NCBI RefSeq assembly: GCF_046480435.1
Contig: NZ_PKGC01000013.1
DNA: 64,000 nt
Direction: 5' to 3' (one strand)
From: Limnospira platensis
GTDB taxonomy: Bacteria; Cyanobacteriota; Cyanobacteriia; Cyanobacteriales; Microcoleaceae
Shown: positions 18,284 through 27,784 of the stretch, in pieces
How positions within the stretch are numbered: the first letter of the stretch is position 1
How the letters are laid out: each line of letters opens with the position of its first letter
Made by a program: the position numbers and the translations under genes
Notes under the pieces: model-generated
What the model saw: the letters and a program-made list of their open reading frames with translations, nothing else
Database searches by the model: none
Told to the model about the DNA's origin: nothing

Positions 18284-19300
18284 TTACAGAAGGTCTTTAC
18301 TTACCAATAATTCAGCAATTTGGACAGCATTTAAAGCCGCTCCCTTGCGAACTTGATCGCCGCATAGCCATAATTCCAACCCACAGGGATGAGAAAGATC
18401 CTGGCGGATACGACCCACCAAAACCGGATCGCAGCCCGTTGCATCAATAGGCATGGGGAAATAATTAGCCTGCCAGTCTTCCACCAACTTGACCCCTGGG
18501 GCTTGACTCAGGACATCCCGCGCCTTAGCCACATCAAAAGGCTGCTCAAACTCTAAGTTAATCGCCTCCGAGTGGGCACGCAGTACCGGAACCCGTACAC
18601 AAGTCGCGGAAACTCTCAACTTTTCATCACCAAAAATTTTCCGCGTCTCATTAATCATTTTCATCTCTTCCTCACAATAGCCTAAATCATTGATAGGCGA
18701 GTTGTGGGGAAACAGATTAAAAGCCAAGGGGTAGGGGAATATTTCTGCCTGGGGAGTTTTTCCCTGCAAAATCGCCCTGGCTTGGGTTTTCACCTCCTCC
18801 ATAGCCCTGGCTCCCGCACCACTAGCGGATTGATAAGTAGATACTACTATACGCCGCAGGGGTTGTACCTGATACAGTGGCCAAACCGCCACATTCATCA
18901 AAATAGTGGTGCAGTTAGGATTAGCAATAATCCCCTGATGATTAACTACTGCTTCTGGGTTCACTTCTGGCACCACCAGGGGAACTTGGGGGTCCATGCG
19001 GAAGGCACTGGAGTTGTCCACTACCACCGCCCCTGCTGCTACGGCTTGGTGAGCCCATTGCTTAGAAGTAGAGCCTCCGGCGGAAGCTAATACCAAATCT
19101 ACCCCATCAAAACTGCGATCGCCAACGGCTTCTACTGTGAGTTGCTCTCCTCGAAAACGGAGACTATTTCCGGCCGAACGGGGAGAAGCCAATAGCTTCA
19201 ACTCCGACAGAGGAAAATCGCGACTTTCCAGCAATTCCAGCAACTCGGTTCCCACGGCCCCGGTCGCACCCAAAATAGCAACTCTATAGGATTTTGACAA
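18284..19300 (-). CDS. asd: aspartate-semialdehyde dehydrogenase
   Basis: NADPH-dependent reduction of aspartyl phosphate to aspartate semialdehyde, the branch point to lysine, methionine and threonine. It has the N-terminal Rossmann motif GATGAVG, the catalytic cysteine in NPNCTT (Cys130) and the downstream active-site His in RAHSEAINLE. A GTG at 19306 would lie only 2 nt from the strong Shine-Dalgarno GGAGG (19309-19313). The TTG at 19300 is 8 nt away and is the better start, giving 338 residues. It forms an array with dapA and rnj and is divergent from tig. Confidence 0.93.
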   Translation of the reverse strand: MSKSYRVAILGATGAVGTELLELLESRDFPLSELKLLASPRSAGNSLRFRGEQLTVEAVGDRSFDGVDLVLASAGGSTSKQWAHQAVAAGAVVVDNSSAFRMDPQVPLVVPEVNPEAVVNHQGIIANPNCTTILMNVAVWPLYQVQPLRRIVVSTYQSASGAGARAMEEVKTQARAILQGKTPQAEIFPYPLAFNLFPHNSPINDLGYCEEEMKMINETRKIFGDEKLRVSATCVRVPVLRAHSEAINLEFEQPFDVAKARDVLSQAPGVKLVEDWQANYFPMPIDATGCDPVLVGRIRQDLSHPCGLELWLCGDQVRKGAALNAVQIAELLVSKDLL

Positions 19301-19656
19301 ATTCACTTCCTCCCGGAACTTTAGACAATCGATAATCTGAGAATCAATCAGAAATTTTAATAATATATAAGGCTAATCAGTCTTGTATCTATACTAAAGG
19401 CTATTATATCGGTAACTGTGACAGTTGATGTGACAGTCAATGGCGATCGCTACCCATTTCGAGCCATCTACTGATAGCATCAAATATTGGCTAGTCTATC
19501 AATTATAGTTCTCCAGAGTTAAAATTGTGGTACAGAAACAATGACACTACCATACCACGAACTGTCAGCATCTGGAACCAAATAGTCTGGGCCTACAACC
19601 CAGACAGCAGTTTAGATAGCTCCCTTTCCTTAGTCCGCGCTTAAACAAGGTACATC
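19301..19656. promoter_or_regulatory. asd/tig divergent intergenic region with GTGACAGT repeats
   Basis: A 356 bp divergent promoter region. GTGACAGT occurs twice, at 19418-19425 and 19430-19437, 12 bp apart (about one helical turn). The first copy forms the near-perfect palindrome ACTGTgACAGT (19415-19425). A HIP1 site follows at 19443. These repeats are candidate operators for the asd or tig promoters. No ORF is supported. Confidence 0.35.
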
Positions 19657-21057
19657 ATGAAAGTCACCCAGGAAAAACTTCCCGCCAGCCAGATTGGACT
19701 GGATATCGAAATTTCTCCAGAAATCTCCAAAAATGCCTATGAGAAGGTAATTAACCAATATGCTCGTTCTGCCAATATTCCTGGGTTCCGAAAAGGCAAA
19801 GTCCCCCGCCATATCCTAGTCCAGCGACTAGGAGCCTCTAGGATTAAAGCAGCGGCTCTCGATGATTTGATGCAGGAATATTTCCCCAAAATCGTTGAAG
19901 AAGAAAAAATCCCGGCCATTGGCAGTTTTGAAGTAGTTGGCAATATTGAAGAACTCATCGAACAGTACGAACCTGGCCAACCCATCACCATCAAAGCGGC
20001 TGTAGATGTGGAACCAGAAGTTAAACTCAACAAGTACCAGGATTTTCAGGTCCAAGCTGAAGAGGTCAAATTTGATCCGCAGCAAGTTGATGAGATCCTC
20101 GAACGTGAACGGGTGAAAATGGCAACCCTAGTCCCCGTAGAAAAACGACCCGCTCAAAAAGGTGATACCGCCTATGTGGACTTTAAGGGATACTTTACCC
20201 CCAAAGGAGCAACGGAACCCGAAGAAATTGAAGGGGGACAAGGTGATAACTACCAAGTGGAACTCACCGAAGGTCAGTTTATCCCCGGTTTTACCGAAGG
20301 CATTGAAGGCATGAGTCCTGGGGAAACTAAAGAGCTAAACATTGAGTTTCCGGCTGACTATGGTAAACCGGAATTAGCTGGCTGTCCGGCAACCTTTACG
20401 ATTACTCTACTCGAACTCAAAGAAAAAGAGTTGCCAGAGTTGGATGATGATTTTGCGGCTGAAGTGAGCGAGTTTGAGACTTTGGCGGAACTACGCGAGT
20501 CCCTAGAAAAGCGTTTTCAGGAAGAAAAGGCCGAACAAACTACCTCTAATAAACACAAGGCTTTGGCTGAGGCTTTAGTGGCAGAAATGGAAGTGGAATT
20601 GCCGGAAACCCTGGTTAAGGAAGAAGTAGACCGCCTCTTGACTCAGCAGGCTATGCAGTTGAGTAATATGGGCATTGACCTTAAACAACTGTTTAACAGT
20701 GAAACTGTACCACGGATGCGAGAACATCTCCGCCCTGATGCGATCGCTCAACTCAAGGAAACTTTGGCTATCAAAGAAGTTGCTAAACAACAATCGATCA
20801 CTGTCACCGAAGAGGAAATTCAGGCTAAGTGTGAAGAAATGATGGAGCAACTTCAAGGCCAAGAGGTGAACCCAGAGCGCCTACGCATGGTGGTTACTGA
20901 TGACCTGATTAGCAAAAAGACTTATCAGTGGATTGAAGAACATTCCACCATTGAATTAGTCCCTGAAGGTACTTTAACCCCAGAGGAAGAAGAACCAGAA
21001 GATTCAGAAGATTCAGAAGAAGTGGTCGTCGCTGAAGCTGAAGTCGTTACCGACTAG
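19657..21057 (+). CDS. tig: trigger factor
   Basis: A 466-residue ribosome-associated chaperone and prolyl isomerase. The N-terminal ribosome-binding domain has the signature GFRKGKVP (residues ~45-52). A central FKBP-type isomerase domain spans about 165-255 (GDTAYVDFKGYF, GFTEGIEGM), and the C-terminal helical arms are followed by a very acidic tail rich in Glu/Asp (from about 445). It begins the conserved cluster tig-clpP-clpX, linking nascent-chain folding with proteolysis. Length and order are normal for cyanobacteria. Confidence 0.96.
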   Translation: MKVTQEKLPASQIGLDIEISPEISKNAYEKVINQYARSANIPGFRKGKVPRHILVQRLGASRIKAAALDDLMQEYFPKIVEEEKIPAIGSFEVVGNIEELIEQYEPGQPITIKAAVDVEPEVKLNKYQDFQVQAEEVKFDPQQVDEILERERVKMATLVPVEKRPAQKGDTAYVDFKGYFTPKGATEPEEIEGGQGDNYQVELTEGQFIPGFTEGIEGMSPGETKELNIEFPADYGKPELAGCPATFTITLLELKEKELPELDDDFAAEVSEFETLAELRESLEKRFQEEKAEQTTSNKHKALAEALVAEMEVELPETLVKEEVDRLLTQQAMQLSNMGIDLKQLFNSETVPRMREHLRPDAIAQLKETLAIKEVAKQQSITVTEEEIQAKCEEMMEQLQGQEVNPERLRMVVTDDLISKKTYQWIEEHSTIELVPEGTLTPEEEEPEDSEDSEEVVVAEAEVVTD

Positions 21058-21249
21058 CTATTTGACCACCAGTGGGATCGGGTGTCAAAATTTCCAAAAA
21101 GCGCTAACATGGAGTGGGGGAAAGAAAGGCGATCGCACTAATTTTAAGTCGGTTGATCTGTTCTTCTCCCCCAACAATTGCCCTGGCGTTTCCCTAAAAT
21201 TTCCAATTAACTGTAGAAACAACCATAAGATTAAACTACCATCCGCTTT

Positions 21250-21963
21250 ATGATGATCTCTGAGTATTCCCGCGATTCCATTGGCAGCACCCGTAACAGC
21301 CATATAATTAGTGGTTCACAACCAGTTACTATTAACTCATCCGCTGCGGGTGTCATTCCCATGGTAGTTGAACAGTCGGGAATGGGAGAAAGGGCTTTTG
21401 ACCTCTATTCCCGTCTCCTACGCGATCGCATTATTTTTCTGGGAACACCCATTGACGATGAAGTAGCCAATGCCGTAAGCGCCCAAATGTTGTTTTTGGA
21501 ATCAGAAGATCCCGAAAAAGATATCCAACTTTACATCAACTCCCCTGGCGGTTCAGTCACCGCAGGTATGGGAATTTACGACACCATGCAACAAATTCGC
21601 CCCGATGTGGTGACTATATGTTATGGATTGGCGGCAAGTATGGGTGCATTTCTCCTCGCTTCCGGTACCGCTGGCAAGCGAATGTCCTTACCTAGTTCTC
21701 GAATTATGATTCACCAACCCCTAGGCGGCGCTCAAGGACAGGCAATAGACATAGAAATTCAAGCCAAAGAAATTCTCTATCACAAGCACACCCTTAATAC
21801 ACTCTTAGCCAAACATACAGGGCAACCCATAGAGCGCATTAATGCTGATACCGAAAGAGACTTTTTTATGTCCGCCGCCGAAGCTCAAGAATATGGTCTA
21901 ATAGATCAAGTGATCCTAAAACAGAATCTTCCGGTTCCCGGAGAATCTGTTAGCGCAACATAA
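21250..21963 (+). CDS. clpP: ATP-dependent Clp protease proteolytic subunit ClpP
   Basis: A 237-residue serine peptidase with the catalytic triad intact: Ser130 in GLAASMGAF, His155 in MIHQPLGG, and Asp204 in TERDFF. The first ~40 residues are longer than in E. coli ClpP and probably include a propeptide. It lies 12 bp upstream of clpX on the same strand, so it is the ClpP paralogue that forms the ClpXP machine. Tandem ATGs at 21250 and 21253 make the exact start ambiguous. Confidence 0.96.
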   Translation: MMISEYSRDSIGSTRNSHIISGSQPVTINSSAAGVIPMVVEQSGMGERAFDLYSRLLRDRIIFLGTPIDDEVANAVSAQMLFLESEDPEKDIQLYINSPGGSVTAGMGIYDTMQQIRPDVVTICYGLAASMGAFLLASGTAGKRMSLPSSRIMIHQPLGGAQGQAIDIEIQAKEILYHKHTLNTLLAKHTGQPIERINADTERDFFMSAAEAQEYGLIDQVILKQNLPVPGESVSAT

Positions 21964-21975
21964 AACGAGGCAATT

Positions 21976-23313
21976 ATGTCCAAGTACGACTCCCATTTGA
22001 AGTGTTCCTTCTGTGGCAAGTCCCAGGAGCAGGTTCGCAAGTTAATTGCCGGGCCAGGAGTCTACATCTGCGATGAATGCGTGGAACTGTGTAACGAAAT
22101 TTTGGACGAGGAGCTATTTGATACCAATTCAGCTCCTCCTACACCCCAGGCCAAGCGCCCCCAAGCAGCCCCCACCTCTAAACGTCGCAACACTCCCAGC
22201 CGAGTCGCCTTAAATCAAATTCCTAAACCTAGGGAAATTAAGGCCTACCTAGATCATCATGTCATTGGTCAGGATGATGCCAAAAAAGTGCTATCAGTGG
22301 CTGTTTACAACCACTACAAGCGTCTAGGCTTTATCCCAGGTCATAGACAGGGTGATGATCAGATCGAACTGCAAAAATCCAATATTTTGCTAATTGGTCC
22401 CACTGGGTGCGGTAAAACTCTATTGGCGGAAACTCTGGCTAAAATGCTTGATGTTCCCTTTGCGGTCGCTGACGCTACCACCCTCACTGAGGCGGGCTAT
22501 GTTGGGGAAGATGTAGAAAATATCCTCCTGCGACTCCTACAAGTGGCTGATTTTGATGTGGAAGAAGCACAGCGCGGCATTGTCTACATCGATGAGATTG
22601 ATAAAATTGCCCGTAAGAGCGAAAATCCCTCCATTACTAGAGATGTCTCCGGTGAAGGTGTCCAGCAAGCCTTATTAAAAATGCTGGAGGGAACTACTGC
22701 TAATGTTCCTCCCCAAGGCGGTCGTAAGCATCCTTATCAAGATTGCATTCAGATTGATACTAGCAACATCCTATTTGTTTGTGGCGGCGCTTTTGTGGGC
22801 CTGGAAAAAATTATTGAGCAAAGAAGCGGTAAAAAGTCCATGGGCTTTGTCCGCTCCGGCGAAGAAGTGACCCCAGAACAAAAAGACACAGAAGCTCTCA
22901 AGGGTATTGAACCTAATGATTTGGTCAAGTTTGGCTTAATTCCAGAGTTGATCGGTCGTATTCCTATGGTGGCGGTTCTCGATCCTCTCGATGAGAAAAC
23001 TTTGATGTCAATTCTCACCGAACCTCGCAGCGCTTTGGTCAAACAATACCAAAAATTGCTGCGTATGGATAATGTGCATCTGGAGTTTGAACCTGACGCT
23101 ATTCAGGCGATCGCCAGAGAAGCCTTCCGCCGTAAAACTGGCGCTCGTGCTTTGCGCGGTATCGTGGAAGAGTTGATGCTAGATGTTATGTATGAACTGC
23201 CTTCGCGTAAAGATGTCAAACGATGTCTGGTTACTCAGGCAATGGTTGAGAAGCGATCGACTGCTGAGTTGCTCGTTCATCCTTCCTCATTACCTAAGCC
23301 CGAATCGGCTTAA
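21976..23313 (+). CDS. clpX: ClpX unfoldase
   Basis: A 445-residue AAA+ unfoldase that feeds substrates to ClpP. The N-terminal zinc-binding domain has Cys10, Cys13, Cys32 and Cys35. The Walker A motif is GPTGCGKT, the Walker B region IVYIDEIDKI, and the ClpP-docking loop is of the IGF type in the expected region (VKFGLIPELIGR lies downstream of it). AGG is present ahead of the ATG, 12 bp after clpP. Length is standard. Confidence 0.96.
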   Translation: MSKYDSHLKCSFCGKSQEQVRKLIAGPGVYICDECVELCNEILDEELFDTNSAPPTPQAKRPQAAPTSKRRNTPSRVALNQIPKPREIKAYLDHHVIGQDDAKKVLSVAVYNHYKRLGFIPGHRQGDDQIELQKSNILLIGPTGCGKTLLAETLAKMLDVPFAVADATTLTEAGYVGEDVENILLRLLQVADFDVEEAQRGIVYIDEIDKIARKSENPSITRDVSGEGVQQALLKMLEGTTANVPPQGGRKHPYQDCIQIDTSNILFVCGGAFVGLEKIIEQRSGKKSMGFVRSGEEVTPEQKDTEALKGIEPNDLVKFGLIPELIGRIPMVAVLDPLDEKTLMSILTEPRSALVKQYQKLLRMDNVHLEFEPDAIQAIAREAFRRKTGARALRGIVEELMLDVMYELPSRKDVKRCLVTQAMVEKRSTAELLVHPSSLPKPESA

Positions 23314-23781
23314 TCTCCCTCTCTGGTTTAAGGAAGATCAAAAAATGAGTTCTTTAACCTAACTCGAATTGGCTTCCTTACAGGGTGTCCCTACCCTAAT
23401 TTCCGGCTTGGGATAAGTTTTGCTAATCTTTACCCCCGCAACAGTTTTCAAATTCCAAAGATTGTTAAGAATTATTACAATTTTATTGCTAATTACTTGC
23501 AAAAGGTTGACGAAATTATAGGGGTTGTAGTACCATCAGAGAAATAGCACCCAAGGCGTTGTTGTGTCTACTGCCAAAAATAGAGGCTAAAACCCTCATT
23601 GCGTGGCAGATTCGATTATTTTCTGAGGATATTTTAAAACTGGCGATGCACGAGTTTTCAGTGATTTAGGGTCCGTCCCAGTTTACCCTCTTGACAAAAA
23701 ACCCAATTTGTGCATAGACTCAGACAGCCATAATCCCCAAAATTTAGTTAGCACTCCCCAAACCTATAATTTTTAGCACTG
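23314..23781. promoter_or_regulatory. intergenic region with a candidate promoter (23691-23719)
   Basis: This 468 bp stretch follows clpX and precedes the LCIB-like gene. It contains TTGACA at 23691-23696, then a 17 bp spacer and ATAGAC at 23714-23719 preceded by an extended TG, a plausible sigma70-type promoter about 60 bp before the LCIB-like start. No ORF or RNA gene could be supported in the rest. Confidence 0.35.
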
Positions 23782-24504
23782 ATGAATATTAACTACCTTG
23801 ATAGTTTACGCGACGAAATATTACAGGCAGTTGATGGGTATGACTCAAATACAAATCCGGTGTTTCATGAAACCATGAGGAAGCATTTTCCGGGCAGTTT
23901 ACCGATGAAAGATTATATAAAAAAGACCTATATTGAACTGAAAAATTATGGCTTTGAAACCGGAAAAACCATTGGTATGGTCGCGATTTTTCGGGATGAA
24001 ATCACCGATATTTTAATGGATGAAGTCATCAAATATTGGGGTAAAACCTTTTTTGATAATATTCGGCGATTTACATTTTATGCAATGCCACATATTGCTA
24101 TTTCCAAAAATGGAGAAATCGGCAAAGTTTATCGGTCGGGAATAGATAAGGCTTCCCATGCTTGTGGTGCTTTAGAAGCAATTGTTAAGGAGTTAGAATC
24201 TGGTTGTCTGCAATTAATGACTGATATGCAGGATATTGAGCAATCTATCATCCGTCAAAAAAACATTTCGGCGCTGAAATATGGCGACAAACCGAATCTA
24301 GTAGAAATGACGCAGTTAGCCAGTAAAATCATTTCAGAAGATGTAGAGAAGTTGTTATCTTCGGTGGATAATTCCCTGTTTAACTATGCGGTGATGACTG
24401 GGATTCAGATTCATGGTCCCATGGATACTCATTGGATTTACCCCCAAGATTTTTATGTGGTGAGTTCCCAGTTACCAGGAGGCAAGAAAAACCTATCTTT
24501 ATAG
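23782..24504 (+). CDS. LCIB/LCIC-like (beta-carbonic-anhydrase-fold) protein, divergent
   Basis: A 240-residue protein that resembles the LCIB/LCIC family, algal limiting-CO2-inducible proteins whose fold and zinc site match beta-carbonic anhydrases. The diagnostic core is present: MVAIFRDE (66-73), FYAMPHIAI (99-107) and a Gly-rich stretch ending HACGAL (126-131). His104 and Cys128 are the likely remaining zinc ligands. As I recall the family, the first motif normally carries a Cys before RDE; here it is Phe70, and the loop between the two motifs is shortened. Activity is therefore doubtful. The call rests on motif memory, not a search; if wrong, it is an uncharacterised conserved protein. 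Confidence 0.6.
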   Translation: MNINYLDSLRDEILQAVDGYDSNTNPVFHETMRKHFPGSLPMKDYIKKTYIELKNYGFETGKTIGMVAIFRDEITDILMDEVIKYWGKTFFDNIRRFTFYAMPHIAISKNGEIGKVYRSGIDKASHACGALEAIVKELESGCLQLMTDMQDIEQSIIRQKNISALKYGDKPNLVEMTQLASKIISEDVEKLLSSVDNSLFNYAVMTGIQIHGPMDTHWIYPQDFYVVSSQLPGGKKNLSL

Positions 24505-24542
24505 GATTATAGCAGAACGGTTAACGCACCGATTAACTGGAA

Positions 24543-24597
24543 AGAACTGATGCGATCGCCTTTAAAAACCCATTTAAAAACTCAGCACATCAGTTCT
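24543..24597. terminator. 10-bp perfect inverted repeat between convergent genes
   Basis: AGAACTGATG (24543-24552) pairs perfectly with CATCAGTTCT (24588-24597), enclosing A/T-rich sequence and a HIP1-like site. It sits between the ends of the LCIB-like gene (+) and gyrB (-) and may end transcription in both directions. Confidence 0.4.
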
Positions 24598-24612
24598 CAG
24601 GTAGCGCCAAAA

Positions 24613-26550
24613 TTAGATATCCAAATCAGTGATATCCAAACGAGGAGCATGATCCTCAATAAACTGGCGACGAGGCGCAACCCGATCGCCCATTAACACA
24701 GTAAAGATGTGATCAGCCTCCGCCGCATCCTCAATTTCCACCCGTTTAATGCTGCGAGTTTCCGGGTTCATAGTTGTATCCCAGAGTTGATTGGGCATCA
24801 TTTCCCCCAACCCCTTAAACCGTTGGATGGTGTAATTAGCATTATCGGGGAACTCAGCCAATTGTTGCTGCAATTGTTGCTCATTATAGCAATAGTAGTG
24901 ATTGCGTCCCCGTTCCACCTTATAAAGAGGCGGACAGGCGATATAAATAAAACCCTGAGCAACCAACTCTCGCTGATAGCGATAGAAAAAGGTTAACAGC
25001 AAAGTCCGAATATGAGCCCCATCAACATCAGCATCAGTCATAATGATGACCTTGTGATAGCGCAACTGAGACGAGTCAAACTCTTCGCCCTTAATACCCA
25101 ATCCCAAAGCCGTAATTAGTGATTGAATCTCATTATTTTTATAGATTTTCGCATCATCAGTTTTCTCAATGTTCAGAATCTTACCACGCAGGGGTAAAAT
25201 CGCTTGAGTACGGCGATCGCGTCCTTGTTTAGCGCTACCACCCGCACTATCTCCCTCAACCAAAAAGATTTCCGACTCTTCCGGGTCACGGCTGCTACAG
25301 TCTGCCAACTTTCCTGGTAACGGAGAAGATTCTAACACCGATTTGCGGCGTACCAAATCCCGCGCGCGCCGTGCTGCTTCCGCCGCCTTAAAAGCCTGAA
25401 TAGCTTTTTCTAAAATGGCATCAGCCACATTAGGGTTAAAATCGAGAAACTCAGTCAGAACCTCTCCCACCAGGGAATCGACAATTCCGCGAACTTCGGT
25501 ATTTCCCAGCTTGGTTTTAGTTTGTCCCTCAAATTCCGGGTCAGGAACCTTAACAGAAATCACCCCAGTCAAACCTTCCCGGACATTTTCCCCTCCCAGG
25601 TTAGGCTCATTATCCTTTATTTTATTGCGCTTACGAGCGATCGCATTCATGGTGCGAGTCAGCACAGTTTTCAGCCCTTCCAAATGGGTACCACCATCAA
25701 CGGTGCGGATATTGTTAGCAAAACCCAAAATCGTATCGCTGTAGGCATCAACACACCACTGTAGAGCCACTTCCACCTGAACATTATTGCGTTCACCAGA
25801 CACATAAATAGTATCCTCGTGGAGAGCCTGCTTTTCCCGGTTCATGTAGGTAACATATTCCTTAATCCCCCCCTCGTAACAGTAACTCTCAACCTTAGCC
25901 TCTTCCCGTTTGAGTAACTCCAGCCTGTTATCCGTGAGAGTAATGCGTACCCCCGCATTCAGATAAGCCAGTTCCCTTAAACGGCTGGCAATGGTATCAT
26001 ATTCAAACTCTATCCCCGTGGTGAAAATCTTGGTATCGGGTTTAAAACAGACAGAAGTTCCCGTTTGGCTTTCTTTGCTAGAGTGTTCCTCTAGTTCTGT
26101 CACCGGAACCCCTCGCTCATAACGTTGAACGTATCGTTTGTGGTCTCGTAATACTGTTACTTCCACCCATTCCGATAAAGCGTTCACAACGGAGATACCC
26201 ACCCCGTGTAAGCCGCCTGATACCTTATAGCCACCACCGCCGAACTTTCCTCCGGCATGGAGAACAGTCATTACGGTTTCTAGGGCTGATCTGCCAGTTT
26301 TAGAGTGGGTGTCAATGGGGATACCTCGGCCATCGTCAGTTACTCTGACGGAGTTATCTGGGTTGATATCAACTTCGATGTGGGTGCAATAGCCAGCTAA
26401 CGCCTCATCAACGGAGTTATCAACAACCTCATAAACTAAGTGGTGAAGGCCGCGCGGTCCGGTAGAACCAATATACATCCCCGGACGTTTGCGGACTGCT
26501 TCAAGACCTTCAAGAACTTGGATCTGGTCTGCTGAGTACGTGCTGGTCAT
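24613..26550 (-). CDS. gyrB: DNA gyrase subunit B
   Basis: A 645-residue ATPase subunit of type II topoisomerase that introduces negative supercoils with GyrA. It has the GHKL ATPase motifs EVVDNSVDEALAG and DDGRGIP, the Toprim motifs EGDSAGG and DADVDGAHI, and the GyrB-type ending RRQFIEDHAP. It lacks the E. coli-type insertion, giving the short form typical of cyanobacteria and Gram-positive bacteria. It is convergent with the LCIB-like gene and divergent from miaA. Confidence 0.97.
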   Translation of the reverse strand: MTSTYSADQIQVLEGLEAVRKRPGMYIGSTGPRGLHHLVYEVVDNSVDEALAGYCTHIEVDINPDNSVRVTDDGRGIPIDTHSKTGRSALETVMTVLHAGGKFGGGGYKVSGGLHGVGISVVNALSEWVEVTVLRDHKRYVQRYERGVPVTELEEHSSKESQTGTSVCFKPDTKIFTTGIEFEYDTIASRLRELAYLNAGVRITLTDNRLELLKREEAKVESYCYEGGIKEYVTYMNREKQALHEDTIYVSGERNNVQVEVALQWCVDAYSDTILGFANNIRTVDGGTHLEGLKTVLTRTMNAIARKRNKIKDNEPNLGGENVREGLTGVISVKVPDPEFEGQTKTKLGNTEVRGIVDSLVGEVLTEFLDFNPNVADAILEKAIQAFKAAEAARRARDLVRRKSVLESSPLPGKLADCSSRDPEESEIFLVEGDSAGGSAKQGRDRRTQAILPLRGKILNIEKTDDAKIYKNNEIQSLITALGLGIKGEEFDSSQLRYHKVIIMTDADVDGAHIRTLLLTFFYRYQRELVAQGFIYIACPPLYKVERGRNHYYCYNEQQLQQQLAEFPDNANYTIQRFKGLGEMMPNQLWDTTMNPETRSIKRVEIEDAAEADHIFTVLMGDRVAPRRQFIEDHAPRLDITDLDI

Positions 26551-26671
26551 CTAAAAACTGCTCCAATAATGGCGCTGAAGCCCTGGGGCCTCAAAAATGA
26601 TAAATATAGCCAAAATTGTAACACAAAAGGGTTATAGACGAGATTAGGGTAGGCTAAATTGAAGTTTTGAT

Positions 26672-27637
26672 ATGGGATGGACAAATACTAGAATCGATGA
26701 TGATCAACTTTTCACTCCTCCAACTGGGGTGATTGTGGTTTGTGGTGCGACAGCCACCGGAAAATCCGGGTTAGCCCTAACCTTGGCTAAACGCCTGGAA
26801 ACAGTGATTATCAGCGCCGACTCACGCCAAGTATACCGGGAGTTTGACATCGGAACTGCTAAACCTACTTTAGCAGAAAGGGAACAAGTCCCCCATTATC
26901 TGATTGATATCTGCGATCCGACCGAAACCCTAACTTTAGCAGATTATCAGGATCGGGCTAATCAGTTAATCAGCCAATCCGATATATTAGCGGGACCGGG
27001 TAAGCCTTTACTTCTGGTGGGAGGAACAGGGTTATATATTAAGGCGATCGCCGCTGGTTTGAAAATTCCCAGAGTTCCACCACACCCCCAATTGCGATCG
27101 CAACTCACAGCTTTGGGTCAACCTTTCGCATACAGTATGTTACAGCAGGTTGATCCTATCGCCGCCCAAAAAATTCACCCCAATGATGCTGTACGCACCC
27201 TCAGAGGTTTAGAAGTTTATTATGTCACCGGACAAACCATCTCAGCCCAACAAGGGGAAAACCCGCCTAATTACCCGATTTTGCAGTTAGGTCTAACCTG
27301 TCAAGACCCACTCACCCTCACCCGGCGGATCTGCGATCGCACTGAGGCTATGATAGAATCAGGCTTGGTGGCGGAAGTGCAAAGTTTAGGCGATCGCTAC
27401 GGTCAAGATTTACCCCTATTGAAAACTTTAGGCTATCAGGAGATTAGTCAATACCTAGCTGGCGATATTACCCTCGCCGCCGCCAAGGACTTGACAGTTT
27501 TGCATACTCGCCAATTTGCTAAACGACAAAATACCTGGTTTAAGGCTATTCCTCAAATTCACTGGTTTGATGCTGATAGTACCAACTTAGTAGACCAAGT
27601 TTGGGAAACCATTAACCGTTTTTTAACTCATCATTAA
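26672..27637 (+). CDS. miaA: tRNA dimethylallyltransferase MiaA
   Basis: A 321-residue enzyme that prenylates A37 of tRNAs reading codons beginning with U. The P-loop is GATATGKS (25-32), followed by the substrate-recognition motifs SADSRQVYREFDIGTAKP and the later VGGTGLYIKA. A C-terminal region binds tRNA (HTRQFAKRQNTWF). It is divergent from gyrB, 121 bp apart. Standard family length. Confidence 0.95.
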   Translation: MGWTNTRIDDDQLFTPPTGVIVVCGATATGKSGLALTLAKRLETVIISADSRQVYREFDIGTAKPTLAEREQVPHYLIDICDPTETLTLADYQDRANQLISQSDILAGPGKPLLLVGGTGLYIKAIAAGLKIPRVPPHPQLRSQLTALGQPFAYSMLQQVDPIAAQKIHPNDAVRTLRGLEVYYVTGQTISAQQGENPPNYPILQLGLTCQDPLTLTRRICDRTEAMIESGLVAEVQSLGDRYGQDLPLLKTLGYQEISQYLAGDITLAAAKDLTVLHTRQFAKRQNTWFKAIPQIHWFDADSTNLVDQVWETINRFLTHH

Positions 27638-27784
27638 CCTACACAGATTAAATCTCCCCACTGACCCTAACTAGAGGATAAATGAGGAGTAACTTGGAAA
27701 ACAAGGAGAGAATCATATCCCTCCCTGTATTCTATCACAAGTTAGTTAGTTTAGTGTTGGGCAGACAGATTACCCACTCACCAA

